DNA of 64,000 nucleotides from Bradyrhizobium sp. 4. Its GTDB lineage: Bacteria; Pseudomonadota; Alphaproteobacteria; Rhizobiales; Xanthobacteraceae. Every line of letters starts with the position of its first letter. The stretch's first letter is position 1. The stretch covers positions 7,714,001 through 7,778,000 of the forward strand of contig NZ_CP064686.1 of assembly GCF_023100905.1 (NCBI RefSeq), read 5' to 3'. A program made the position numbers and the translations under genes. Of this stretch, positions 16,482 to 25,245 are shown in pieces. The notes beneath the pieces were generated by a model. That model saw nothing but the letters and a program-made list of their open reading frames with translations. It was not told the origin of the DNA and ran no database searches.

Positions 16482-18917
16482 ATGAACGACGCCGAACACG
16501 AGCACCATCACAAGCCGGAAACACATTCCGGATGCGGCTGTTCCAGTAAAGTTGCCTCGGTCGACAAGCCCGCCGCTGCCTCCTGCTGCGGCGCGCGCGG
16601 CGATCACGCGCATGACCACGGCGCCGCGGCAAAAGTCCGCGATCCCGTCTGCGGCATGACCGTCGATCCCGCGACGTCCAAGCACCGGTTCGACCATCAG
16701 GGCGCGACCTTCCATTTCTGCTCGGCCGGCTGCCGCACCAAATTCGCCGAGGATCCCGCAAAGTACCTCGCCAAGGACAAGACGCCCGAGCCCGAGATGC
16801 CGGCGGGCACGATCTACACCTGCCCGATGCATCCGCAGATCCGCCAGGCCGGGCCCGGAAGCTGTCCGATCTGCGGCATGGCGCTGGAGCCGGAAGTGGC
16901 GAGCCTGGAGACCGGCCCCAATCCCGAGCTTGCCGACATGACGCGGCGGTTCTGGATCGGCGGCGCGCTGGCTTTGCCGGCAGTGGTGCTGGAGATGGGC
17001 GGCCATCTCGCGGGCCCGCACAACTGGATCGATGCGACGCTGTCGAACTGGATCCAGCTCGTCTTCGCCACGCCTGTGGTGCTGTGGGCCGGCTGGCCGT
17101 TCTTCCTCCGCGGCTGGCAGTCGCTGCTGACGCGCAACCTCAACATGTTCACGCTGATCGCGATGGGCACGGGCGTTGCCTATGTCTACAGCCTGATCGG
17201 CACCATCGCGCCGCAGATTTTTCCGGCCACCTTCCGCGGCCATGAAGGCGCGGTCGCGGTTTATTTTGAGGCCGCGGCGGTCATCACCGTGCTGGTGCTG
17301 CTAGGGCAGGTGCTGGAGCTGCGCGCACGCGACGCGACCTCGGGTGCGATCAAGGCGCTGCTGCAGCTCGCCCCGAAGACCGCGCGCCGCGTCGATGCTG
17401 ACGGCAGCGAGCACGAGGTCGAGATCGACGCACTTCATGCCGGTGACCGCCTGCGCGTGCGTCCGGGCGAGAAAGTGCCGGTCGACGGCGTCATTCTGGA
17501 AGGCCGTTCCTCGCTCGACGAGTCGCTCGTCACAGGCGAATCCATGCCGGTCACCAAGGAGACCGGCGCGAAGGTGATCGCCGGCACGCTCAACCAGTCC
17601 GGCAGCTTCATCATGCGCGCCGACAAGGTAGGCCGTGAGACGCTGCTGTCGCAGATCGTGCAGATGGTCGCGGACGCGCAGCGCTCGCGCGCGCCGATCC
17701 AGCGTCTCGCCGACCAGGTCGCGGGCTGGTTCGTGCCGATGGTGATTGCGGTCGCGGTCGCTGCCTTCGCGGCCTGGGCCTGGTTCGGGCCGGAGCCGCG
17801 GCTGGCCTTCGGCCTCGTCGCCGCCGTCAGCGTGCTGATCATCGCCTGCCCCTGCGCGCTTGGCCTGGCGACCCCGATGTCGATCATGGTCGGCGTCGGC
17901 CGCGGCGCGCAAGCAGGCGTCCTGATCAAGAACGCCGAGGCGCTGGAGCGGATGGAGAAGATCGACACGCTGGTGGTCGACAAGACCGGCACGCTGACCG
18001 AGGGCAAGCCGAAGGTGGTCGCGATCGTGCCGGCGGCCGGCTTTGCGGAAGACGACGTCCTCCGCATGGCCGCCAGCGTCGAGCGCGCCAGCGAGCATCC
18101 TCTGGCCGACGCGATCATGCGCGCGGCGAAGGAGAAGCAGCTCGCGCTGGGCCAGGTCGAGCAATTCGATTCGCCGACCGGCAAAGGCGCGACCGGCAAG
18201 GTCGATGGCAAAACCATCGTGCTCGGCAATGCCCGATATCTGACGTCGATCGGCGTCGACACCAAAACCCTCGATGGCGAGGCCGAACGGCTGCGCGGCG
18301 ATGGCGCGACCGTGATCAACATGGCCGTCGACGGCCGGCTTGCCGGCCTGTTCGCGATCGCCGATCCGGTCAAGGCTTCGACCCCGGAGGCGCTGAAGGC
18401 ACTGGCGGCCGAGGGCATCAAGGTCATCATGCTGACCGGCGACAACCGCACCACGGCGGAAGCCGTGGCGCGCAGGCTCGGCATCGCCGATGTCGAGGCC
18501 GAGGTGCTGCCGGACCAGAAGAGCGCGGTGGTGACGAAGCTGCAGAAGGCCGGCCGCAGCGTCGCGATGGCCGGTGACGGCGTCAACGACGCGCCGGCGC
18601 TGGCCGCTGCCGAAGTCGGCATCGCCATGGGCACCGGCACTGATGTGGCGATGGAGAGCGCTGGCGTCACGCTGCTGAAGGGCGATCTCACCGGCATCGT
18701 GCGGGCGCGAAAACTGTCGCAGGCGACGATGAGCAACATCCGGCAAAACCTGTTCTTCGCCTTCATCTACAACGCCGCAGGCATTCCGATCGCGGCCGGC
18801 ATCCTCTATCCAACTTTCGGCGTGCTGCTGTCGCCGATCATCGCCGCGGCCGCGATGGCGCTGTCCTCGGTCAGCGTGGTCGGGAACGCGCTGCGACTGC
18901 GGGCAACGCGGCTGTGA
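16482..18917 (+). CDS. copA: copper-translocating P1B-type ATPase
   Basis: An 811-residue heavy-metal ATPase that exports Cu(I)/Ag(I). The N-terminus is rich in His and Cys ([30 protein letters not shown]). Then comes a YHS domain (VRDPVCGM to about residue 96) and a heavy-metal-binding domain (IYTCPMHP to CPICGM, residues 111-133); no classical HMA domain is present. The core has the TGES actuator loop, the membrane [10 protein letters not shown] near 454, DKTGTLT near 500, TGDN and GDGVNDAPA near 700. YN-X4-P and MALSS in the last helices fit the P1B-1 Cu(I) class. The ATG at 16482 has GGAG seven bases before it. Confidence 0.95.
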   Translation: MNDAEHEHHHKPETHSGCGCSSKVASVDKPAAASCCGARGDHAHDHGAAAKVRDPVCGMTVDPATSKHRFDHQGATFHFCSAGCRTKFAEDPAKYLAKDKTPEPEMPAGTIYTCPMHPQIRQAGPGSCPICGMALEPEVASLETGPNPELADMTRRFWIGGALALPAVVLEMGGHLAGPHNWIDATLSNWIQLVFATPVVLWAGWPFFLRGWQSLLTRNLNMFTLIAMGTGVAYVYSLIGTIAPQIFPATFRGHEGAVAVYFEAAAVITVLVLLGQVLELRARDATSGAIKALLQLAPKTARRVDADGSEHEVEIDALHAGDRLRVRPGEKVPVDGVILEGRSSLDESLVTGESMPVTKETGAKVIAGTLNQSGSFIMRADKVGRETLLSQIVQMVADAQRSRAPIQRLADQVAGWFVPMVIAVAVAAFAAWAWFGPEPRLAFGLVAAVSVLIIACPCALGLATPMSIMVGVGRGAQAGVLIKNAEALERMEKIDTLVVDKTGTLTEGKPKVVAIVPAAGFAEDDVLRMAASVERASEHPLADAIMRAAKEKQLALGQVEQFDSPTGKGATGKVDGKTIVLGNARYLTSIGVDTKTLDGEAERLRGDGATVINMAVDGRLAGLFAIADPVKASTPEALKALAAEGIKVIMLTGDNRTTAEAVARRLGIADVEAEVLPDQKSAVVTKLQKAGRSVAMAGDGVNDAPALAAAEVGIAMGTGTDVAMESAGVTLLKGDLTGIVRARKLSQATMSNIRQNLFFAFIYNAAGIPIAAGILYPTFGVLLSPIIAAAAMALSSVSVVGNALRLRATRL

Positions 18918-18968
18918 GCGTCGCGGAATCCGTGTAAAATGGCATCGAGCTTGGGAGGGAGCATCTTG

Positions 18969-19415
18969 ATGCAGCGAATTACGATCACGATCGAAGACGA
19001 TCTGCTGGCAGAGATCGACGCTGCGGCGGAAGCGCGCGGCTACCAGAACCGCTCCGAGATCATCCGCGATCTCGCGCGCGCCGGCTTGCAACAGAGCAGC
19101 GAGGACACCGCACAGGCCGGGCCCTGCGTCGCCGGTCTCGTCTATGTCTACGACCACGCCGCCCGCGATCTCTCAAAACGCCTGGTGCAGGAATTCCATG
19201 GTCACCACGACCTCGCGCTGGCGACGCTGCACGTCCATCTCGACGACAACAATTGCATGGAGATGACGGCACTGCGCGGCGACGCCTCCGAGGTCAGACA
19301 TTTCGCCGACCACATCATCGCCGAACGCGGCGTGCGTTATGGCCGTGTGGTGATGATTCCGACGGGGGACGGTAAGCAGGCGAAGGCGCGGAAGCAGGCG
19401 CACCGGCATGAGTAG
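18969..19415 (+). CDS. nikR: nickel-responsive transcriptional regulator NikR
   Basis: A 148-residue ribbon-helix-helix repressor. The DNA-binding part is residues 1-40 (QRITITIEDDLLAEIDAAA, NRSEIIRDLARAGL) and the ACT-like metal domain follows. The nickel ligands line up exactly with Escherichia coli NikR: His77, His88, His90 and Cys96 in the FHGHHDLALATLHVHLDDNNC region. Nickel-bound NikR represses nickel uptake genes; none lie in this window. The gene begins 51 bases after the copper ATPase on the same strand with no terminator seen, so cotranscription is likely. GGAG precedes the ATG at 18969. The last 15 residues are Lys/His-rich. Confidence 0.95.
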   Translation: MQRITITIEDDLLAEIDAAAEARGYQNRSEIIRDLARAGLQQSSEDTAQAGPCVAGLVYVYDHAARDLSKRLVQEFHGHHDLALATLHVHLDDNNCMEMTALRGDASEVRHFADHIIAERGVRYGRVVMIPTGDGKQAKARKQAHRHE

Positions 19416-19441
19416 ATTTGCCGAATAGACGGTGCGTTCCC

Positions 19442-19460
19442 CTCTCCCCTTGTGGGAGAG
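19442..19460. repeat. hairpin between nikR and the convergent lyase gene
   Basis: CTCTCCC, five-base loop, GGGAGAG. A similar CTCTCC...GGGAGAG hairpin sits in the infC downstream region near 7155. It is likely a small repeat family and may end transcription in both directions, though no T run follows. Confidence 0.5.
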
Positions 19461-19486
19461 AAGGGAAGAGCATTCCGCTTGCGGAT

Positions 19487-20431
19487 TTAAGCTGCCTTCG
19501 CATTCCCACCCGGCAACCCGGCCCGCGCGATGCCGCCATACAGCGTTTCGTTCGGCATCTCCTCGCGCAGGATCCTGCGCACCGTGATCAGTTTCTCCAA
19601 ATCGATGCCGGTCGGAAAACCCTTGCTCTCGCACAGGAACACGAGATCCTCGAACACGACATTGCCGGTCGCACCGGGCGCGAAGGGGCAGCCGCCGAGG
19701 CCGCCGAGCGAGCCGTCGAGGATTCGCGCGCCTTCGTCGAGCGCGGCGGCCGCGTTCGCGATGCCCATGCCGCGGGTGTCGTGGAGATGGATGCAGATCG
19801 GCTTTGACCCTGCAAGCTTCACGGCGGCGCGCGTCAGCTCCGCCACCTGCTTCGGCCCGGCATAACCGACGGTGTCGGCGATGCCGACGAAATCGACACC
19901 AGCCTCCAGGCATTTGTCGACCAGCCGCAGCACCTCCGCAGGGTCAACCGCCCCGGTGATCGAGCAGCCCAGCGCCATCGAGATCGCCGCGTTGACGAGC
20001 GGCTTGTGGCTGGTGGCATCGCGCATCTCGCACAGGCGTTTCAGATTGGCGATCGCGGACTCGCGCGAGCGGTGCGCATTGGCCTGGCTGTGCTCTTCCG
20101 TTGCCGAGACCACCGAGGCGATCTCGCCGACGCCGGATTCCAGCGCCTCGTTGACGCCGCGCTCGTTGAGCGCAAGCGCGATGCCATGCGCGCCGGGCAA
20201 TGAAGCGACGGTCGCGACGACATTACGAACATCGACGAATTGCGGAAACGTCTTTGCCGGCAGGAACGAGCCGACCTCGAAATGCCGCACGCCGGCGGCA
20301 TATTCCTCGCGCACCCAGCGCTGCTTGGCGTCGGTCGACGGAATTTTCTTCACGAGCTGGAGCCCGTCGCGCAGGCCGACTTCGCGCAGGCTGACGCGCT
20401 CTGCGGGGTAAATCCCCTGAATCCGGCTCAT
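19487..20431 (-). CDS. hydroxymethylglutaryl-CoA lyase family protein
   Basis: A 314-residue DRE-TIM metallolyase. EVGLRDGLQ near residue 17 is the signature strand, HLHDTRGMG near residue 207 supplies the metal-binding histidines, and GCPFAPGATGN near residue 240 carries the catalytic-loop cysteine typical of HMG-CoA lyases. It cleaves an acyl-CoA with a 3-hydroxy group; HMG-CoA (leucine breakdown) or citramalyl-like substrates are both possible. The ATG at 20431 overlaps the stop of the CoA-transferase gene by four bases (ATGA), so the two enzymes are coupled and probably act in sequence. Confidence 0.9.
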   Translation of the reverse strand: MSRIQGIYPAERVSLREVGLRDGLQLVKKIPSTDAKQRWVREEYAAGVRHFEVGSFLPAKTFPQFVDVRNVVATVASLPGAHGIALALNERGVNEALESGVGEIASVVSATEEHSQANAHRSRESAIANLKRLCEMRDATSHKPLVNAAISMALGCSITGAVDPAEVLRLVDKCLEAGVDFVGIADTVGYAGPKQVAELTRAAVKLAGSKPICIHLHDTRGMGIANAAAALDEGARILDGSLGGLGGCPFAPGATGNVVFEDLVFLCESKGFPTGIDLEKLITVRRILREEMPNETLYGGIARAGLPGGNAKAA

Positions 20432-21621
20432 CCGCGCCTCCCTGTTGTTTTTGACGTGACGTCTTCGCTTTCGGTGTCGATCTCGGCGCGAACGGCCGCA
20501 GTGTCGGCGCCGAGCGGCGCGACCTTCAGGCCTTCGCCGATATGGCTGCCGTTCCATTCGATCGGCAGCGCCGGCACCCGGAACGGCTTGCCGTCGGCGG
20601 TGACATTGTTGACGAGCCCACCCGGCCGCAGCACATGTGGGTCGGTGAAGAGATCCTCGGGACGGTTGATCGGCGAGAAGCAGATGTTGAGCGCATCGAG
20701 CCTCTGCGACAGTTTTGTCACGTCCCATTGCCTGATGATCCCGGCGGCGCGCGGAATGATCCGCCCGCGCGCCAGGATGCGATCGGTCGTGGTGCGCAAG
20801 GCGGGATCATCGAGGAATTCAGTCAGGCCGAACTCGCGGCAAAAGCTCTGCCAATGGCCTTCAGTGACGACGCCGATGAAGATGCGCTCGCCGCCGGCGG
20901 TCTCGAAGATGTCGTAGATCGGCCAGGCATGCTCGCGCTCCGGCATCGAGCGCGGCTTGTTGCCGGTCATCTCGTATTCGACCATGTGCTGGGCAACCAG
21001 GAACAGGCAGTTCTCGAACAGGCCGATGCGAATGTCGGCGCCATCGCGTTTTCCACCGCGCTTCTGATAGAGCGCCGCGAGGATCGCGATCACGCCGAAC
21101 ATGCCGCCCATGATGTCGTTGGCGGACGAGCCGACGCGCTGCGGCTTTTCGCTGGTGCCGGTCATGGCGGCAAGGCCCGCCATCATCTGCACGACCTCGT
21201 CGAGCGCGGGGCGGTGCTCGTAGGGACCCGAGAGAAAACCCTTGTGGCCGGCGATGATCAGCTCTGGATGCCGGCGGCGCAGTTCGTCGGCGCCAAGCCC
21301 CTGCTTCTCAAGCTGGCCGTCGCGAAAATTCTCAAGGAACACGTCGGCCGTCGCCAGCAGCCGGTGCATGGTGTCGCGATCCTCAGGCTTCTCGAAATCC
21401 AGCACCACGCTGCGCTTGCCGCGGTTGAACAACGGGAAGAAGGCGGTGCCCATGCCCCCCAGGCTTCGGGTCTTGTCGCCCGCGGGCGGCTCGACCTTGA
21501 TCACGTCGGCTCCGAGTTGTGCCAGGATCATGCCGCAGGTCGGGCCCATGACCATGTGGGTCATCTCGACGACGCGGACGCCTGCAAGCGGCAATCCGGC
21601 CGCCGATTCTTCCATCGCCAT
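20428..21621 (-). CDS. CaiB/BaiF family CoA-transferase
   Basis: A 397-residue family III CoA-transferase. Typical segments are LAGVRVVEMTHMVMGPTCGMILAQLGADVIKVEPPAGDKTR at the start (residues 12-52), LFNRGKRSVVLDF, and the C-terminal GLVNNV...LPIEWNG part. It moves CoA between an activated donor such as succinyl-CoA and a carboxylic acid. The ATG at 21621 is preceded by AAGGAA about nine bases upstream; the frame is open to 21900 but the extension is unlike the family. The downstream lyase overlaps by four bases, suggesting an activate-then-cleave pathway for a dicarboxylic acid such as a citramalate or hydroxymethylglutarate. Confidence 0.9.
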   Translation of the reverse strand: MAMEESAAGLPLAGVRVVEMTHMVMGPTCGMILAQLGADVIKVEPPAGDKTRSLGGMGTAFFPLFNRGKRSVVLDFEKPEDRDTMHRLLATADVFLENFRDGQLEKQGLGADELRRRHPELIIAGHKGFLSGPYEHRPALDEVVQMMAGLAAMTGTSEKPQRVGSSANDIMGGMFGVIAILAALYQKRGGKRDGADIRIGLFENCLFLVAQHMVEYEMTGNKPRSMPEREHAWPIYDIFETAGGERIFIGVVTEGHWQSFCREFGLTEFLDDPALRTTTDRILARGRIIPRAAGIIRQWDVTKLSQRLDALNICFSPINRPEDLFTDPHVLRPGGLVNNVTADGKPFRVPALPIEWNGSHIGEGLKVAPLGADTAAVRAEIDTESEDVTSKTTGRRG

Positions 21622-21802
21622 ATAAGCCTGTTCCTTTGCGCGGCTGGTTCCGCGTGCTGTCTGAAGCAACCGTCTTGCCGAATTCATCGTGGCTTCGTTG
21701 ATGCGAGCGGTCAATCCGGCCATAAGCGGCGCCGCCGATCTCCCTTGCCGAAGTGGCCCGGGGTGTCTACCTCTCGCGGGTGATGTCGTGAGAGGAACTC
21801 CC

Positions 21803-22543
21803 ATGCTGGATGCCGCCGTCAAGGCGCTGTCGCAAATGATTTCGCCGCCGATGCGCTCGATCCTGTGGCGGTCGATCGGCGTCGCACTGGTGCTGATCAT
21901 CGTGCTGGCGATCGGCTTGCAGCGGCTCCTGAGCTGGTTTGCGACCTATGGCGAGGCCTGGCTGGAAGGCCTGCTCGGTCCGGGCTGGCACTCATCGCTC
22001 GAGGTGTTGTCCTGGATCATTTCGATCGCCGCGGGCCTCGGCGTCGTGTTCGGGGCTGTGTTCCTGATGCCCGCGATTACCTCGGTGGTGGCGAGCCTGT
22101 TCGTGGACGACGTCGCCGACATCGTCGAGCGCGAGCACTATCCGGCCGAGCGGCCGGGCGTCGCGCTGCCGTTCAGCCAGGCGATCTACGAGGGCGTCAA
22201 GACCGCGCTGCTGACGATCCTGGTCTACCTGATCGCCTTGCCGCTGGTGCTTTTCGCGGGCGCCGGTTTCCTGGTCTTCTTCCTCGCCACCGCCTGGCTG
22301 CTCGGCCGCGAATATTTCGAGCTCGCGGCGATGCGGTTTCGCTCGCCGGAAGAAGCCAAGGCGATGCGGCGCGACAATGCCGCAACCATCTTCACCGCGG
22401 GCCTGTTCATCGCAGCCTTCGTCTCAATCCCGATCGTGAACCTGGCGACGCCGATCTTCGCCATGGCCTTCATGGTCCACATGCACAAGCGGCTCTCAGG
22501 CCCGCGGCCAGAGCTGATCGAGCCGGCGCGACAGATGCGGTAG
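21803..22543 (+). CDS. EI24/CysZ-like integral membrane protein
   Basis: A 246-residue membrane protein with about four to six hydrophobic segments (SIGVALVLIIVLAIGL, WIISIAAGLGVVFGAVFLMPAI, ALLTILVYLIALPLVLFAGAG, IFTAGLFIAAFVSIPIVNLATPIFA) and the FVDDVADIVEREHYP loop typical of EI24-domain proteins. Bacterial members are called sulfate-transporter-family or CysZ-like; sulfate transport is known for CysZ, but this homologue may differ. The ATG at 21803 has AGAGGA upstream; earlier in-frame codons back to 21689 overlap the leader region of the divergent CoA-transferase gene. Confidence 0.82.
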   Translation: MLDAAVKALSQMISPPMRSILWRSIGVALVLIIVLAIGLQRLLSWFATYGEAWLEGLLGPGWHSSLEVLSWIISIAAGLGVVFGAVFLMPAITSVVASLFVDDVADIVEREHYPAERPGVALPFSQAIYEGVKTALLTILVYLIALPLVLFAGAGFLVFFLATAWLLGREYFELAAMRFRSPEEAKAMRRDNAATIFTAGLFIAAFVSIPIVNLATPIFAMAFMVHMHKRLSGPRPELIEPARQMR

Positions 22544-22620
22544 AGCACAGGTCGGACGAGCAAACCTGGCGGCGCGATCATACGACGCGCCCTGGTCGGA
22601 ACGTTCCGGTCCGCCGCATC

Positions 22621-22648
22621 TTGATTTTGCCCTTTGCCTCCGTATAGG
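22621..22648 (+). promoter_or_regulatory. candidate sigma70-type promoter for the PhyH-like gene
   Basis: TTGATT at 22621-22626, a 16-base spacer, then TATAGG at 22643-22648, about 125 bases before the ATG at 22773. The match to the housekeeping consensus is moderate and the placement in a 229-base gene-free gap is suitable. Nothing else is evident in that gap. Confidence 0.4.
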
Positions 22649-22772
22649 TTCGCGGCATGATTTTCACGTCCACATTCCTCCCGCTGATCTGAGCGACCAA
22701 GTCGTTTCGGCGCACCGCGCCAATCAGATCACAACGGCTGCGCTGACGCGATGGCCGAACGGAGAATGTGCA

Positions 22773-23567
22773 ATGCCCAAAACCGAGCGCATCGGCGTGA
22801 CCTCTTGTCAGGTCCGGGACTTCATCGACGACGGTTTCATCAAGATCGAGAACGCCTTCAGCACGCAGCTTGCGGAGCAATGCAGGGAGGAATTGTGGGC
22901 GGATATTGGTCTGTCGCCACATGAGCCCGAAAGCTGGACCCGGCCGGTCATTCGCGTGGGATCGAAGTCTTCGCCACCATTCATTGAAGCCGCCAACACG
23001 CCGATCCTGCACGAAGCCTATGACCAACTCGCGGGTGACCGTCGCTGGATCGTGCCCAAAGCGCTCGGGACTTTTCCGATCCGCTTTCCCTCACCGGAAT
23101 CCCCGGGTGATGATGGCTGGCATGTAGACATGAGTTTTGGCTTCAGCAATCCGGACTTCATGCAGTGGCGCGTTAATGTGAGGAGCAGCGGACGCGCATT
23201 GCTGATGCTCTTCCTGTTCTCGGACGTAGGTCCTGATGATGCGCCAACGAAGATACGGAAAGGTTCGCACACCACCATCGCCCGGGAGCTGCTGCCCCAT
23301 GGCGATGCAGGGGCGACGCTGGGGCAGATCTCTGCCAACGGTTACGCTTCTACGGAAGATTTCGAGGTTGAACTGGCACTTGGTGCGGCAGGTACCGTTT
23401 ATCTGTGCCATCCATTCCTGGTTCACGCCGCGCAACCTCACCGGGGGAAGCGCCCGCGTTTCATGGCACAGCCACCGCTGCTGCCAACAGGCGAGTTCGA
23501 CGCGGCGTTGCCACCCTCGCCGGTTCAGATCGCCATCCGTCAGGCTTGTGGGCTAACGACGCCATGA
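22773..23567 (+). CDS. phytanoyl-CoA dioxygenase (PhyH)-like protein
   Basis: A 264-residue protein with the PhyH pattern: an N-terminal FIDDGFIKIENAFS segment at residues 16-29, the iron-binding HxD (GWHVDMSFGF) near residue 116, and the distal histidine in VYLCHPFLVHAAQPHRG near residue 215, whose arginine or neighbouring basic residue would hold 2-oxoglutarate. It is probably a non-haem Fe(II)/2-oxoglutarate hydroxylase of unknown substrate. Codon use and base composition look less GC-rich than its neighbours, and the gene stands alone, so it may have been acquired. GGAGAA precedes the ATG. Confidence 0.8.
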   Translation: MPKTERIGVTSCQVRDFIDDGFIKIENAFSTQLAEQCREELWADIGLSPHEPESWTRPVIRVGSKSSPPFIEAANTPILHEAYDQLAGDRRWIVPKALGTFPIRFPSPESPGDDGWHVDMSFGFSNPDFMQWRVNVRSSGRALLMLFLFSDVGPDDAPTKIRKGSHTTIARELLPHGDAGATLGQISANGYASTEDFEVELALGAAGTVYLCHPFLVHAAQPHRGKRPRFMAQPPLLPTGEFDAALPPSPVQIAIRQACGLTTP

Positions 23568-23616
23568 TCAGACAGCATCGAGGACCACCGACCTTGGTTA
23601 CGTCTGGATCCCGAAC

Positions 23617-25245
23617 CTATGTCAGCGACAGCCCGCATTTGCGCAACAGCATCCTGGCGAAGCCGAACGGCGCCGGCGTGAACGGGCCGGGCGGCGCACG
23701 GGTGACCAGCGCGACGACGCCGAGCGCGGCCATCGCCACCCAGAAGCACAGCCAGAAGCCGTCGATATAGGCGAGCACATTGGCCTCGCGCTGAACCAAG
23801 CCCGCGAGCGTACCGACCGCGCGTGCCTGGGCCGAGCCCGCACCATGGGCCGCAAAATGGTCGGCGAGCTGTTTCAGCATGCGGACCACGTCGACGTCAC
23901 CGACGCCGAGATTCTGGCCGAGATAGAAGGAATGGATCTGCTCGCGGACGCGCAGCCACGTCCCCATCAACGCCACGCCGATCTCGGTGCCACCGAGCCG
24001 CATGATCTGGATATAGGCGGCAAACGAGGTGGCACGGCTCGGATCGGAATTGGACAGCAGTGTGATGATCAGCGGCAGCAAGGTCAGCGACTGCCCGATG
24101 GCCTGGAGCAGCACGATGCCGGCGAAATCCTCGCGCGCCCATTCATGGCTGAGCTGCGTGCCCCAGAGATTGGCGGCGGCGAAGCAGGCAAATCCCACGA
24201 CCACCACCGTCCGCGTATCGAAATGCCGCAGCAGCCAGATCGAAAGCGGCACCAGCACGAACATCGGCAACGCGCCGTAGGTAAGCAGCAGCAAGCCACT
24301 CTGCTCCGGCCTGAGCAGGGCGATGGTGGCGAGGAAATTCGGCACCAGCGACGCGTTGGAGAGGCTGGTCAGCGTGTAGAGCAGAATCAGGACCAGCCCC
24401 AGGCCGATATTGCGCGAGAACAGCACGTTGATATGCGCCCATGGCTGTCGCACCAGGGCCTCGTTGACGAGGAAGCCCGCGACCAGCACCGCGCCGGCAA
24501 TGATCAACGCCATCACCGTTCCCGACCGCAACCAGTCCAGCCGGTTGCCCTGGTCGAGCCCGGCGTAGATCATCGAGACGCCGGCGCCGAGCAGCAGCAT
24601 GCCGCCCCAATCGGCCTCGCGCAGCAAAGCGCGATTCACCGGCTCGTTCGGCGTGCCCCAATAAACCATCAGGCCCATCAGGGGCGCGATCACGACGCTC
24701 TGCCAGTACAGCCATTGCCAGCCGAGATGGTCGACATAGAAGCCGACCAGCGAGCTCGAGGTGTCCAGCGCGAAGCCGACGCGGATCGAATAGATCGAGA
24801 TCGCCGGGAGCCACCAGCGGATCGGCAAATTGCGGAACACGATCATCAGCGTCGCAGGCACGAAGGTGCCCAGCAAGAGGCCATGCACGACGCTGAGCGC
24901 GAGCAATGTCGGATAATCGTGCACGAACGGGATGATCAGCGAGACCGCGGCATAGACGAGGCTGGGGATGCCCAGCACGCGGCGCAGACCGAATACTGTG
25001 GCAAGCCAGGCCACCGCGGGCGCGATGAAGATCTGCGAGCCGATGCCCGCCGTGGAGAGCCATGCGCCTTCGTCGAACGAAAGCGAGAACGCGCCGCGCA
25101 GGTCCGGCAAGCCAATCGTGGTCAGGCGGCTGTCGAAATTGGCGAGGAACGAGCCGAGCAGCACTGCCGCCACCGCAAACAGCGGCTGCGGGGCGACGCC
25201 GCCGCGCGAGAGCGGTCCGCGGCTGGAATCGTCATTTTCCGCCAT
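23617..25245 (-). CDS. MFS drug:H+ antiporter, DHA2 (EmrB-like) family
   Basis: A 542-residue permease with about 14 hydrophobic segments, the arrangement of the DHA2 family. Recognisable parts are LGSFLANFDSRLTTIGLPDLRGAF in the first helix region and WLSTAGIGSQIFIAPAVAWLATVFGLRR (motif A area). EmrB-type pumps work with a membrane-fusion partner to export hydrophobic compounds across both membranes. The gene start at 25245 (ATG) overlaps the end of the HlyD-type gene by 14 bases, so the two form one operon. Substrates cannot be read from sequence, and no TolC or regulator gene is adjacent. Confidence 0.9.
   Translation of the reverse strand: MAENDDSSRGPLSRGGVAPQPLFAVAAVLLGSFLANFDSRLTTIGLPDLRGAFSLSFDEGAWLSTAGIGSQIFIAPAVAWLATVFGLRRVLGIPSLVYAAVSLIIPFVHDYPTLLALSVVHGLLLGTFVPATLMIVFRNLPIRWWLPAISIYSIRVGFALDTSSSLVGFYVDHLGWQWLYWQSVVIAPLMGLMVYWGTPNEPVNRALLREADWGGMLLLGAGVSMIYAGLDQGNRLDWLRSGTVMALIIAGAVLVAGFLVNEALVRQPWAHINVLFSRNIGLGLVLILLYTLTSLSNASLVPNFLATIALLRPEQSGLLLLTYGALPMFVLVPLSIWLLRHFDTRTVVVVGFACFAAANLWGTQLSHEWAREDFAGIVLLQAIGQSLTLLPLIITLLSNSDPSRATSFAAYIQIMRLGGTEIGVALMGTWLRVREQIHSFYLGQNLGVGDVDVVRMLKQLADHFAAHGAGSAQARAVGTLAGLVQREANVLAYIDGFWLCFWVAMAALGVVALVTRAPPGPFTPAPFGFARMLLRKCGLSLT

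Noticed and set aside
17301..19157. A 618-codon minus-strand frame opposite copA and nikR.
   Set aside because: Arg/His/Asp-rich antisense shadow; copA and nikR have clear family motifs on the other strand.
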